Positions 25,491-34,563 of a DNA stretch of 64,000 bases are shown here, in pieces (the stretch's first letter is position 1; each line of letters opens with the position of its first letter). This DNA is from Bradyrhizobium sp. ARR65. GTDB lineage: Bacteria; Pseudomonadota; Alphaproteobacteria; Rhizobiales; Xanthobacteraceae. The notes beneath the pieces are model-generated. The model saw only the letters and a program-made list of their open reading frames with translations, was not told the origin of the DNA and did not search any database. The position numbers and the translations under genes were made by a program. Location: contig NZ_AWZU01000018.1 of assembly GCF_000472385.1 (NCBI RefSeq), positions 260 through 64,259 on the forward strand. Direction: 5' to 3'.

Positions 25491-28400
25491 TCCTCCAGCC
25501 CCAAACCGCCCGCCGCCGACCATTCCTTGATGCGGGCGAGATCGTCATAGGTGCCGTAGCGGTTGCTCCACATCGGCAGGTTCAGCGAGGTGTAGGCCTG
25601 GTTTTCATCATCGAAAGCGCGCACCAGCGCTTCGAGCTTGCGTCGCGCCTGGTCAGCCGCGACATCGGGCGGCTGCGGCTGGTCGCTCTTGTTAATCTTG
25701 AGCTCCAGCACGCGCTCTTCGCCCGGCGGATTGTTGCCGGAGAGCCTGACATAGATCAGCTCGCCGACCGAGCTGCCCGCTGGAATGCCGGCGAAGCCCC
25801 CTTCGCGCAGGATCGCGGCTTCCAGTGTGAGCTGCGGCGAAAGGCCCATGCGCACCTGCTTGCCGGTCGGCGGCTGGCCGGTCTTGTAGTCGAGAATGGA
25901 GAACGTGCCGTCGCGGCGACGCTCGATGCGGTCGGCGCGCGCCGAGAGCTTGAAGCTGCGTTCGTTGTCGAGCGGGATCGCGATCTCGCCGCGGATCTCG
26001 GCCTCGATCGCCTCGATCGTCTCGCGCCGCGCCGCTTCCCAGTCGGCGAACCAGTTGGCGATGCGTTGAAAGCGCGGCCACCACAGCGCCCGCGCCTCGG
26101 GCCGCTCCATCATCGGTGCAAAATATCTGGCACCGATCTCGCGCAAGGTCCGCGCCGGCTCCCCGGGAAGCTTTTCGGCGAACGCCTTGGTGAACTCGCC
26201 GATCGCATCGTGGATCGCCGAGCCGCGATCGGCCGCCGACAGCGGCATGTCGACGGGATCGAGCGCATCAAGCCGCAAGATGTATTTGGCGTAGATCGTA
26301 TAGGGATCGCGCAGCCAGTCCTCGATCGCGGTAACCGATAGTTTGAGAGGCCGGGTCGCGCGCGGCGGCCTTGGCGCGGGCTGCGCGATCGGCTCGACCT
26401 TGTCCGGGCGATCGAGCTCTTGGGCGAAGCGGACGTAATGCGCGCCTCTCCGCCTGGCGGCACTCCAGAGCTCGTCGCCCGCGACCGCCTCCAGCCGATG
26501 CAGGAAGCGCGATGCCACCGCCGGCGCGCCGCCGGCTTTGGCGGAATGGGTGAGGATGATGTCCTCCCCGCCAAGCAACTGCGCGAAGTCATGGGCGGAG
26601 AGGCCGATACGCCGCTCCGGCAGGTCAAGGCCAAGCTCGTGGCGCATCGGTCGGCTCAGCCAGGGGTCCATGCGCGGGGCGGGCGGCCAGACGCCTTCGA
26701 TCAGCCCGCCCACGATGATGCGGTCGGCCTGCATCAGCCGCGATTCCAGCGGACCATAGATGTGGAGCGTGGCCCCTGCACGTTCGGGCCGCCGCACCGC
26801 GCGATCGGCAAAGGCGGTCTGGAACAGCTCGGGATAATCGGGCAGTTGCAGCGCCAGACCGCTGCGCCGTTGCTCCGCAAGCAGATCGTCGAAGGCAGCG
26901 GCGAGCGCCGCGCCATCCTGCCCCTCGAAGGCGAGGGCAAGGCCGCGCTCGTCGCGCGACAAGGCGATCAGCACCTCGTGATGGCGCTGCGCCAGCTCGG
27001 CAAAGTCATACAGCTTTGGTCCGGCGAGAGTTTCCAGGGGCGCGAGCGCCGACTTCAGCGCCGCGATCAGCCTCTCGATGCGATCGAGCTGTGCCTGCGT
27101 GAGCCTCGCTCGCTGTTCGGCGGCATGCAGCGAACAGGGCTCGCCGCGGCGCAATTTGCCGAGCTCGTCGCGGAAGCGCGCGAACTCATGCGAAAGGCCC
27201 GCCGTGCCCGGTTGCGGCCGCGTGCCGCGCAGCAGCGCCAGTTCCAGGGCTTCGATCGCGGGCTTGAGCGCACCTGCCGCGCCGCCGAGCCGGCACAACG
27301 GATGTTTGAGCAGCGCGAGCAGCGTCGCCGGCTCCAGTCCCTTTGCCACGGCTTCAGCCGCGAGGCGCGCGAAGATTCCGGCGGAGGTTTCGATCAGGAC
27401 TTCGCCGCCGGAATCGTTGAAATCGAGATTCCAGCGGCTCAAGGCGGCCATCACGCGCCGCGCCAGCGCGCGGTCAGGTGTGACGAGCGCGGCGGATTTC
27501 TGCAAGTGCCGTGCTTCGCGCATGGCGATCGCAATCGCGAGCGCCTCCATCTCGGCGTTCGGCGCCTCGACGACGGCCACATTGGTCATGCCGCGCGCGA
27601 TGGCGGCGGCGACGTCGGCCTGCTGCAGCCGCTCGTGCCAATGGTGGGTTGCATGCGAAGGTCGCATCGCTTCGGAGAGCAGCACGTCTCGGCCATGCGG
27701 TGCCGGCGGGACGAGACTCTCGACGTCGCGGCGCTCGATGCCGAAACGCTTGAGCAGGGCGTGCATGGCATATTGCGGATGGTTCGACGCGGGATGAATC
27801 TCGAATTTGCCTTGCGCGTCCTTGGTGCCGCCGATGGTTTTCCAGGCGGCTTCGTCCAGATCGGTGTCGAGGCCCGGCAGCACCACGGCGCCGTTTCTCA
27901 ATTTCGCCACCGCGTGAAGAAATTTTGCGGTGGCCGGCATCGAGCCGGTCGAACCTGCCGCGATGACCGGGCCGGCATGATGCAGGCTCAGCCGCTTGGC
28001 TTCCGCCGCGATCAACAGATCGCGCCGCGCCGCCGGCTCGATCCTGCCGATCTCGGCAAGATGAGCGGGCCAGGTTTGGCGCGCGATCTGCAGGAATTGC
28101 AGTGAATGCTGCCAATATTGGTCGAGCTGATCGGGCACGAGATCGTCAAGGGCATCCCACGGTACGTTGCGCGTCACCATGTCGTCCATCAGCCGGGCGA
28201 GGTCGGAGGCGAGCGACAGCGTCGAGGCAGGGCCGCCGACGACCAGTGGCGCCAGCACTTCGCCTTTGGCCCAGGCGGCCACCAGCCGCGCCAGCGTCAG
28301 CCGGCGCTCCAGTTCGCCGAGCTTTGGCGGAATCTCGAGCGGCGCGGTTCCACCTGTTACGTCGGCCTCATCGCCGAACAGGAGCTCGTCTTCGTCGATA

Positions 28401-28630
28401 TCGCCGAGCGCAACGATGCGCGGCAGCACCACAGCGTCGGTGTGCAATTCCTCGAGGAAGACCTCACGCGCCACGCGCACGGCGCGGCGGGTCGGCAGAT
28501 ACAGCGTTGCCGCCGCAAGCCGCGCCGGATCCTCGCGCGCGTCAAAGCCCGCGATCAGTCTGCCGTCAATCAGGGCGGCAATAACGGTGCGCAGGAAGGG
28601 GACGGAGAGGGGAACGCTGTAGACGCGCAT
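25484..28630 (-). CDS. addB: Double-strand break repair protein AddB
   Basis: 1048 residues, the partner of AddA. The N-terminal half resembles an inactivated helicase (no Walker A seen), and the C-terminal part is a PD-(D/E)XK nuclease with GSAIHDAIGEF and SILDYKTGQPPTGKQ (about residue 915). Firmicute AddB holds an Fe-S cluster with four cysteines around the nuclease; this protein has only two cysteines in total, both mid-protein, so no such cluster can form. It is first of addB-addA and lies downstream of murU. Confidence 0.93.
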   Translation of the reverse strand: MRVYSVPLSVPFLRTVIAALIDGRLIAGFDAREDPARLAAATLYLPTRRAVRVAREVFLEELHTDAVVLPRIVALGDIDEDELLFGDEADVTGGTAPLEIPPKLGELERRLTLARLVAAWAKGEVLAPLVVGGPASTLSLASDLARLMDDMVTRNVPWDALDDLVPDQLDQYWQHSLQFLQIARQTWPAHLAEIGRIEPAARRDLLIAAEAKRLSLHHAGPVIAAGSTGSMPATAKFLHAVAKLRNGAVVLPGLDTDLDEAAWKTIGGTKDAQGKFEIHPASNHPQYAMHALLKRFGIERRDVESLVPPAPHGRDVLLSEAMRPSHATHHWHERLQQADVAAAIARGMTNVAVVEAPNAEMEALAIAIAMREARHLQKSAALVTPDRALARRVMAALSRWNLDFNDSGGEVLIETSAGIFARLAAEAVAKGLEPATLLALLKHPLCRLGGAAGALKPAIEALELALLRGTRPQPGTAGLSHEFARFRDELGKLRRGEPCSLHAAEQRARLTQAQLDRIERLIAALKSALAPLETLAGPKLYDFAELAQRHHEVLIALSRDERGLALAFEGQDGAALAAAFDDLLAEQRRSGLALQLPDYPELFQTAFADRAVRRPERAGATLHIYGPLESRLMQADRIIVGGLIEGVWPPAPRMDPWLSRPMRHELGLDLPERRIGLSAHDFAQLLGGEDIILTHSAKAGGAPAVASRFLHRLEAVAGDELWSAARRRGAHYVRFAQELDRPDKVEPIAQPAPRPPRATRPLKLSVTAIEDWLRDPYTIYAKYILRLDALDPVDMPLSAADRGSAIHDAIGEFTKAFAEKLPGEPARTLREIGARYFAPMMERPEARALWWPRFQRIANWFADWEAARRETIEAIEAEIRGEIAIPLDNERSFKLSARADRIERRRDGTFSILDYKTGQPPTGKQVRMGLSPQLTLEAAILREGGFAGIPAGSSVGELIYVRLSGNNPPGEERVLELKINKSDQPQPPDVAADQARRKLEALVRAFDDENQAYTSLNLPMWSNRYGTYDDLARIKEWSAAGGLGLEEW

Positions 28631-28784
28631 GAGCTTGGTGATTCGACTGATTCACGCGCAATATAGGGGTTAGCGGCGCATTGGTCATGCGCGCGAGTTG
28701 TCCACGGGATTGCGGGGACAGATCGAGCAGGCTTGATGCCTGGTGGCCGGCCCGTTACCCCATCTACAGGCTAGGGGCGAGCGT

Positions 28785-29507
28785 CTACGCCACGCTTTCC
28801 AAAAATGCCTCTTCGGCGGCCGCCACCGCATCCGGCGTTCCGACATGCATCCAGACGCCGTCCAGCCGCAGGCCGAACAGGCGTTCCTGCTCGTTGGCGC
28901 GGTCGAACATCTTGGTCAACGAGAACTCGCCGGCGGGGGCCTCCGTGAAGATCGCGGGCGAGATGATCGCCGCACCCGCATAGACGAAGGGCACGACCTG
29001 ATTCTCGCGCCGCTTGCGCAAGGCGCCGTCGGGCAGCATGGCATAGTCACCGCAACCGCTATAGCCGATGCTGCTCGCGGTCGGCGCCATCAAGAGCAGA
29101 ATATCCATTCGCGCGGGATCGAAGGTCTCGGCCAACCGCGTCAGGTTGGGGCGCACGCCGTCGATCCACATCGTGTCCGAGTTGAGGTGGAAGAACGGAG
29201 CCGTGCCGAGCAGAGGCAGCGCTTTGACCACGCCGCCGCCGGTGCCGAGCACGCGATCGCGCTCGTCGGAAATGATCACGCGCGGGCGCGTGCGCGCGGC
29301 GACATGGGCGATGATCTGGTCGGGCAGATAATGCACATTGACCACGGCCTCGCTGACGCCGGCGTCCGCGAGCTTATCCAGCGCATGGTCGAGCAGCGGT
29401 CGGCCGGCGACCTCGACCAGCGGCTTCGGTTTGTGATCGGTCAGCGGGCGCATGCGCAGTCCGAGGCCCGCGGCGAGAACCATGGCTTTGGTTGGCTTGA
29501 CCGACAT
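28785..29507 (-). CDS. murU: Sugar-1-phosphate nucleotidyltransferase, MurU-like
   Basis: 240-residue nucleotidyltransferase. The N-terminal AMVLAAGLGLRMRPLTDHKPKPLVEVAGRPLLDH is the nucleotide and sugar-phosphate loop, and HLNSDTMW supplies the metal-binding aspartate. In Pseudomonas MurU makes UDP-MurNAc from MurNAc-1-phosphate in cell-wall recycling. The next enzyme-coding gene upstream encodes an AmgK-like kinase, which makes that substrate; this neighbourhood, more than the sequence alone, supports MurU over a mannose-1-phosphate guanylyltransferase. Confidence 0.8.
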   Translation of the reverse strand: MSVKPTKAMVLAAGLGLRMRPLTDHKPKPLVEVAGRPLLDHALDKLADAGVSEAVVNVHYLPDQIIAHVAARTRPRVIISDERDRVLGTGGGVVKALPLLGTAPFFHLNSDTMWIDGVRPNLTRLAETFDPARMDILLLMAPTASSIGYSGCGDYAMLPDGALRKRRENQVVPFVYAGAAIISPAIFTEAPAGEFSLTKMFDRANEQERLFGLRLDGVWMHVGTPDAVAAAEEAFLESVA

Positions 29508-29638
29508 GTTCAGGGAGTCTCGAGCTGTTTCCTTCTGGAGACCGATCTATCGCGCTGATGATCCTACCCGCGCTGATTCGGTCGGCACGCATTCCCGCTG
29601 CCATAGCGATCACAGATGACGATTATACGACCGCCGGG

Positions 29639-29953
29639 TCAAGCGTCTGCCGTCGTCCGTCCCGCCTGCTTTCTCTTCTTGTCGCCTTGTTTGATGAAAT
29701 TCACCCCGATCTGGTCGCCATTGACCCAGGACAGCTCGCAGCGCCGGTAGGCGAGGCCGGTCGACGATAACAGCAGGAAGAATTCCTTCAGGTGCAGCCC
29801 TTCGACGGAGCCCTCGACGGTCAATTTTGCGCCGGTCTCGGACACGTCCTCCAGGATGCAGTTGCGCCGCCAGGTTCCGTCGATGCCCATCATAAACGCC
29901 GGTATGCCGCGTTCGAACACGACGCGGTCGCCGGTGCGCCGCTCATTCGTCAT
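29639..29953 (-). CDS. PilZ domain protein, likely c-di-GMP binding
   Basis: 104-residue single PilZ domain. Both parts of the c-di-GMP site are present: RTGDR (6-10, R-x3-R) and DVSETG (36-41, D/N-x-S-x-x-G). A basic tail ends the protein. The ATG at 29953 follows GGAG at seven bases; the open frame goes on to 30268, through repeat sequence. It lies between the tsaE-amgK fusion and murU, so a link of c-di-GMP to cell-wall recycling or the DivL pathway is possible but not shown. Confidence 0.88.
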   Translation of the reverse strand: MTNERRTGDRVVFERGIPAFMMGIDGTWRRNCILEDVSETGAKLTVEGSVEGLHLKEFFLLLSSTGLAYRRCELSWVNGDQIGVNFIKQGDKKRKQAGRTTADA

Positions 29954-30115
29954 CTTTCGCTCCAACCCCCTAACCCAGGTGGATAGCCCCTCTAAGCAAC
30001 GGGCGCTCATCCAGCGCCGTCGTCCTGAAGAGGCCGCGAACCGCGGCCGCCTCGAAGGGCGACGGCCCCGCTCTCGTACTCGGGCGTTCATCCTTCGAGG
30101 CTCGCTCCGCCAGCA

Positions 30116-30159
30116 CCTCCAGCGAAAAACGGCGAAGCCGTTTGCGCGAGGATGACGGT
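30116..30159 (+). repeat. Dispersed 44-base element, copy 2
   Basis: Near-identical inverted copy of 21381-21424 (three differences), with the palindromic core AAACGGCGAAGCCGTTT. It lies in the 283-base gap between the PilZ and tsaE-amgK genes, which holds no other recognised feature. Confidence 0.8.
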
Positions 30160-30236
30160 TTGAGAGCGGCACCGCGACTCTTGAGAACAATGCCGCTCGT
30201 GCGAGACTAACGGAATGTTGACTAAGAAGCGGTAAA

Positions 30237-31760
30237 TCAGCCAACCGGCGGCGGCACGTGGGCCGCATACCAGGCCTTGATCGGCGCGAGGGCGGGGTGG
30301 GCCAATGACCTGGTCAGATAGGTCCAGATTCTCGGCTGATGGCGCAGATAATGCGGCTTGCCGTCGCGCCGGTTCAGCCGCGCAAACGTGCCAAGCAGCC
30401 GCGTGTTGCGCTGTGCCGACATGATGGCATAGAGCGCGGCAAAGGCGCTCGCGTCGAAATTGGCGTCGATCTCACGCCGCGCCTTGATGTAGCGCGATAG
30501 AAGCGAGAGCTCGAGCTGTTCTGGAACGTCGAGCCGCGCGTCCTGCAGCAGCGACACCAAATCATAAGCGGCCGGGCCCAGCACCGCGTCCTGGAAATCG
30601 ATCAGGCCGACCCGGGCGATTCCAGCGCGCTTCTCCAGCCAGATCAGGTTGGGGGAATGGAAATCGCGCAGCACCCAGGTCTTTGCGGCCGCCGCGGGCT
30701 TTTCCAGGAGGTCCCGCCACAGCTCGAGGAATTCGGCGCGCAAGACTTCAGTCAGCGCGACGCCGCGATCCGGCAGATACCATTCCGCCATCAATCCGAT
30801 CTCGACCAGAAGCGCATCGGTATCGAAGAGCGGAATGCGATACTCCGCATGCGGCGCCAGCGGCACCGTTTCCGGCAGCGTTTTGCCGTGCAGCGCCGCC
30901 AGCAGGTCAGTCGCCGTTTCATAGCGGTCCGGAATCGGGTGCGGCGGGTCGCCTTCGAAGAAGCACTCGCTGCCGAAATCCTCCGTGATCAAAAACCCGC
31001 TCTCAAGATCGGCATGATAAATCTCGGGCGCGGAGAAACCATGCGCGCGCAAGCCGCCCGCGATGGCGACAAAGGGTTTGACGTCCTCGGCCAGGTGCAC
31101 CGCGGCGCTATAGGGCTTGCCGTCATAGACCGGCGGTCCATCCGGCCGTCGCGGTGAGTTCATCAGGATGAAGCTCTCGCCCCCGCGCAGCAGCCGCGCA
31201 TAAGAGCGGATCGAGGCATCGCCGGCCATGCGGCGTCGCTTGGCTGCGAGAAAGCCGGCCTGCTCGAGGAATTGCCTGAGCGACTTCAGCCGTTCGATCT
31301 GCGCCGCGGCCCTGCCGAAGCCCTTGATCTCGGCGGTGCGTGCGCCGGCGTCGTGCTCGGGGCGATGGCTGAAATTGATGTCGATGCGGTCGGCCGGCAG
31401 CATCTCGCCGGCGCGCTCCGGCCACTCCATCAGGACAACCGTTGCCTCGGGCAAAGGCGAGAGCCCGATCTCTTCCAGCTCGCTCGCGTCGCTGACGCGG
31501 TAGAGGTCGGCGTGAACGAGCGGAAAGGATGGCAGGTCGTAGGATTGCGCCAGCGTGAAAGTAGGGCTTGGGACCTCCAGCTCCTCGTCGTCGGCGAGAT
31601 AGCGGATCATCGCCCGCGCCGCGGTGGTCTTGCCGGCGCCGAGGTCGCCCGACAGCGTGATCACATCGCCGGGGCCGATCAGGAGCGCGAGATCCGCCAT
31701 CAGATGCGCGGTCGCAGCCTCGTCGGCCAGCAGCGCAGAGAATGTCGCAGCTTCCCTCAT
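30237..31760 (-). CDS. TsaE-AmgK fusion: t6A ATPase plus cell-wall sugar kinase
   Basis: 507 residues with two enzymes in one chain. Residues 1-150 are TsaE, the ATPase of the threonylcarbamoyl-adenosine tRNA complex, with Walker A SGDLGAGKTTAARAM and the SPTFTLAQSY and HADLYR motifs. From about 170 to the end is an aminoglycoside-phosphotransferase fold like AmgK, which phosphorylates MurNAc/GlcNAc at C1; the catalytic loop is LRDFHSPNLIWL and the metal loop LIDFQDAVLGPAAYDLVSLLQD. The ATG at 31760 overlaps the divL stop (ATGA). Fused TsaE-phosphotransferase proteins occur in other alphaproteobacteria. AmgK activity is supported by the nearby murU. Confidence 0.87.
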   Translation of the reverse strand: MREAATFSALLADEAATAHLMADLALLIGPGDVITLSGDLGAGKTTAARAMIRYLADDEELEVPSPTFTLAQSYDLPSFPLVHADLYRVSDASELEEIGLSPLPEATVVLMEWPERAGEMLPADRIDINFSHRPEHDAGARTAEIKGFGRAAAQIERLKSLRQFLEQAGFLAAKRRRMAGDASIRSYARLLRGGESFILMNSPRRPDGPPVYDGKPYSAAVHLAEDVKPFVAIAGGLRAHGFSAPEIYHADLESGFLITEDFGSECFFEGDPPHPIPDRYETATDLLAALHGKTLPETVPLAPHAEYRIPLFDTDALLVEIGLMAEWYLPDRGVALTEVLRAEFLELWRDLLEKPAAAAKTWVLRDFHSPNLIWLEKRAGIARVGLIDFQDAVLGPAAYDLVSLLQDARLDVPEQLELSLLSRYIKARREIDANFDASAFAALYAIMSAQRNTRLLGTFARLNRRDGKPHYLRHQPRIWTYLTRSLAHPALAPIKAWYAAHVPPPVG

Positions 31761-34261
31761 TCCGCGGCGTGACGCTGCGCCTGATCGGTCGGAAATTCGC
31801 AAGTCACCGTGGTGCCCTTGCCGATCGCGGAATCCACCCGCACCTTGCCGCCGTGCAGCTCGACGAAGGAGCGCACCAGCGACAGCCCGAGCCCGGCGCC
31901 ACGGTGGCGTGAGCCGTGGGAGCGGCTCTCGAACCAGTCGAACACCTTGTCCTTCATGTCGGGCGGGATGCCCGGACCTGAATCGGTCACGGTGAAGATG
32001 ATGCTGTGATCGGTCCTGATGGCGTTGACCACGACGGTTGCGTCCTGTGGCGAAAATCCGACGGCGTTGGCGAGCAGATTATACAACACCTGGACCACGC
32101 GGCGCTCGTCGCCGACGAAGCTGCCAATGTTCGGGGCGATATTGACCCTCAGGTGGATGCGGTCGGTGGCGAGCCGGTCCTGGACGCCCTCGGCCGCGGC
32201 GGCGATCGCCTTCGGCACGTCGACGGGCCCGAGTTCCAGTCGCATCGCGCCGGCATCGATGGTGGCGAGGTCGAGAATGTTGTTGGTCAGCGCCAGCAGC
32301 GCGTTGGCCGATTTGGTGACGTAGTCCAGGTATTCGGCCTGTTTCGGCGTCAGCGGCCCTGTCGAGGGATCGCTGAGGAAATGCGCGAAACCGATGATGG
32401 TCGTCAGCGGCGCACGCAATTCGTAGGACACGTGGTGGACGAAATCGATCTTCATCTGGCCGGCGGCCTCGAGCGCCTCGTTGCTTTCGCGCAGTGCGCG
32501 CTCGACATTTTCGGTATCGGTGATGTCCTGGAAGGTCACCATGGTGGCGCCGTCCGGAAGCGGCCGGATCAGGCAGTCGAGCACGCTGCCGTCCTTGCGC
32601 TCCATCTTGAGCGGCACGTCGATCCGGTTCTCGATTCCGGTGATCGCTTCGCGGATGATTTGCCAGGCCCGTGCATCGTCGAACAGCGGCTTGGACCAGG
32701 CTGCGACGGTATCTATATGCGGCTCCTCCCGCAGCGCCTCCGCGGACAGCTTCCACATTTTGGCAAAGGCCGGGTTGAACAGACGCGCCCGGCCGTTGCT
32801 GCCGAACACGGCGACGCCTTCAGCCAGGCTGTCGAGCGTCTCGCGCTGCACGCGGATCAGGCCGTCGAACCGCCGCGCCAGATCGAGGCTTTCGGTGACG
32901 TCGTCGAACAGGTAGGTGACGCCGCCTTCGGGATTGGGCGTGGTGACCACGCTGAGCGCGCGGCCGTCGGGCAGGAACCAGGTGTCCTTGGCGGTCTCGA
33001 CTGCGCGGTAGGCTTCGTGCAGTTTGGCCTTCCAGGCGCGAAAATCCGCCTGTTCCGGCAGTTTGCGCGCGGCGCGCAGCCGATCCAGTACACTGGAATC
33101 GTCGGGATGGCCGTCGAGAAAGGCCGGCTCGAGATCCCATAGCCGCCGATAGGAATCGTTATAGAAGGCGAGCCGGCGCTGCCCGTTGAACACGGCGACG
33201 CCGGAGGAGAGCTGGTCGAGCGTCCGACGATGCGCCTCCGCCATCCGCACCAGGGCCGAGCTCAGCGCATGCGCCTCGCTGGCATCGATGGCGATGCCGA
33301 CGCTGCCGCCTGCGATATTGACCGCACGCACGTCGTAGATGCGCCGCTCGCCACTGGCGACGATCGGCAGGCGCGCGCTGAAGCTCGTCCCGTTCTTCAG
33401 CGCGCGTTCCATGTCGGTGCGGTCGGCGCTGTCGAGCAGTTCGAGGTTGCGGGTGACGGCATCGGTGATGCCGGCCGCGTCGGCCGCGCGGGCATAGGCG
33501 TCATTCACATAGGTCAGGCCGCCCTGAGTGCCGCGGGCCCAGATCGGCCAGGGTGCCGCGGCGGCGAAGCCGCGCAATAGCTCGGTTTCCTCCGTGAGCT
33601 GCCGATAGCGCAGGTTGGTTTCCGCAAGCTCCCGGCGCAGCCCGCTGAGCTCGCGGATGCGCACGATTGCCTGCCCGCCGATGGCGCGGCCCATGGCCTC
33701 GATGGCGCGTCCGTTCGTGGTGGTCAGATTGAGCAAGAAGCCTTCGCCGGTCTCGCGCAAAGCATCCACCGCATGGTCCATCTGCAGCGCGGGTTCCGGC
33801 GGCAGCCAGGTTCCGAACGCGAGCACGCGCTGTGGCAGATCCTGATGCACCAGAAGCGAGATGTCGCCGGAAATCTGCGGGCGGTCGTCACCGGCGGCCC
33901 AGGAGATCAACACCTGCGGCTCGGCGAACAGCAGCGCGCGATAACTGTCGGCCTCGACCTGGAGATCACCAATGCGGCTACGCAGCCGCACCGCGTCGCG
34001 CGCCGCGCCCACGCGGGCGCGCACCAGCAGAATGGCCGACACCACCGAGAAACCGAGCAGTGCCAGGACCCCGGCGAGTACCGCGATGTCCTGGCGGTTG
34101 AAGGCGAGAGCGGTCGCGATGCTGTCGAGCGCCGAGATGTCGGCGGCCTGAGCGCTGCTGCCCGGCCACAGCGTTGCTGTGGCAAGTCCGCCCAGGCTGT
34201 TGCGTGCCAGCGATGTGCACGACAGCAGCGTCCGACGCATCGCCACGATTACGCCTGACAT
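31757..34261 (-). CDS. divL: DivL-type PAS histidine kinase homologue with tyrosine phospho-site
   Basis: 834 residues. A membrane segment (VLAGVLALLGFSVVSAILLV) lies near 62-82, followed by several PAS-like regions and a HisKA-HATPase core. The H-box reads VSYELRAPLTTIIGFAHF: Tyr613 stands where the phospho-accepting histidine should be. The ATPase motifs are intact (NLLANAV, DSGPGIPP, GAGLGLSLV). Tyrosine at this site is the hallmark of DivL, which in Caulobacter controls CckA and thus CtrA in the cell cycle. The overlap with tsaE-amgK at the stop codon shows an operon. Start at the ATG 34261; a later ATG at 34240 is possible. Confidence 0.87.
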   Translation of the reverse strand: MSGVIVAMRRTLLSCTSLARNSLGGLATATLWPGSSAQAADISALDSIATALAFNRQDIAVLAGVLALLGFSVVSAILLVRARVGAARDAVRLRSRIGDLQVEADSYRALLFAEPQVLISWAAGDDRPQISGDISLLVHQDLPQRVLAFGTWLPPEPALQMDHAVDALRETGEGFLLNLTTTNGRAIEAMGRAIGGQAIVRIRELSGLRRELAETNLRYRQLTEETELLRGFAAAAPWPIWARGTQGGLTYVNDAYARAADAAGITDAVTRNLELLDSADRTDMERALKNGTSFSARLPIVASGERRIYDVRAVNIAGGSVGIAIDASEAHALSSALVRMAEAHRRTLDQLSSGVAVFNGQRRLAFYNDSYRRLWDLEPAFLDGHPDDSSVLDRLRAARKLPEQADFRAWKAKLHEAYRAVETAKDTWFLPDGRALSVVTTPNPEGGVTYLFDDVTESLDLARRFDGLIRVQRETLDSLAEGVAVFGSNGRARLFNPAFAKMWKLSAEALREEPHIDTVAAWSKPLFDDARAWQIIREAITGIENRIDVPLKMERKDGSVLDCLIRPLPDGATMVTFQDITDTENVERALRESNEALEAAGQMKIDFVHHVSYELRAPLTTIIGFAHFLSDPSTGPLTPKQAEYLDYVTKSANALLALTNNILDLATIDAGAMRLELGPVDVPKAIAAAAEGVQDRLATDRIHLRVNIAPNIGSFVGDERRVVQVLYNLLANAVGFSPQDATVVVNAIRTDHSIIFTVTDSGPGIPPDMKDKVFDWFESRSHGSRHRGAGLGLSLVRSFVELHGGKVRVDSAIGKGTTVTCEFPTDQAQRHAAE

Positions 34262-34397
34262 GATTGCCCCAAAACCGCACGAATTTTCGCGAGCGGTCGC
34301 GGATCGCCTCGCCGCGCCGTTCGCGAATCAAAGAACAATATCGCCAGGGGGACTCTAGGGGTAAGAGTCCAGACCGTGAACGTGAATCTTGTTGTGC

Positions 34398-34426
34398 AAA
34401 AAGTGGAACGGCGCGCGTTCCATTTT
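34398..34426 (-). terminator. Terminator between dut and divL
   Basis: On the minus strand TGGAACG and CGTTCCA pair around CGCGC and are followed by CTTTTT. It lies about 140 bases after the dut stop and 140 before divL. The rest of the 300-base gap 34262-34563 shows nothing recognisable except a CTTTGGGAGAGGTGAACCGAG word near 34504-34525 that also occurs, changed, near 20210-20235. Confidence 0.65.
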
Positions 34427-34563
34427 GATGAAAATGAATTCGTGCGTTCGGCATCAGTGCGATGCGATCAGGTCCGGTTGATTGCATCGGCGGTTCACTT
34501 TTCCCTTTGGGAGAGGTGAACCGAGTGCGCTGCGGCGCCGACTTGACGAGAGCTCCTCACATT

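Noticed and set aside
26420..28105. A 561-codon plus-strand frame opposite addB
   Set aside because: It is the antisense of a well-supported gene in GC-rich DNA. It has no domain signature and its composition (Arg, Gln, Gly, His) is that of a shadow frame.
32427..32435. The HH two residues before the DivL box as a possible phospho-acceptor
   Set aside because: The canonical alignment of S-H-E-L-R-x-P-L puts Tyr613, not those histidines, at the phosphorylated position.
20210..34525. CTCTCCTTCGGAAGAGGTGAA-like words near 20210 and 34504 as genes or terminators
   Set aside because: They are short, similar intergenic words with small hairpins, too variable to call as separate features.
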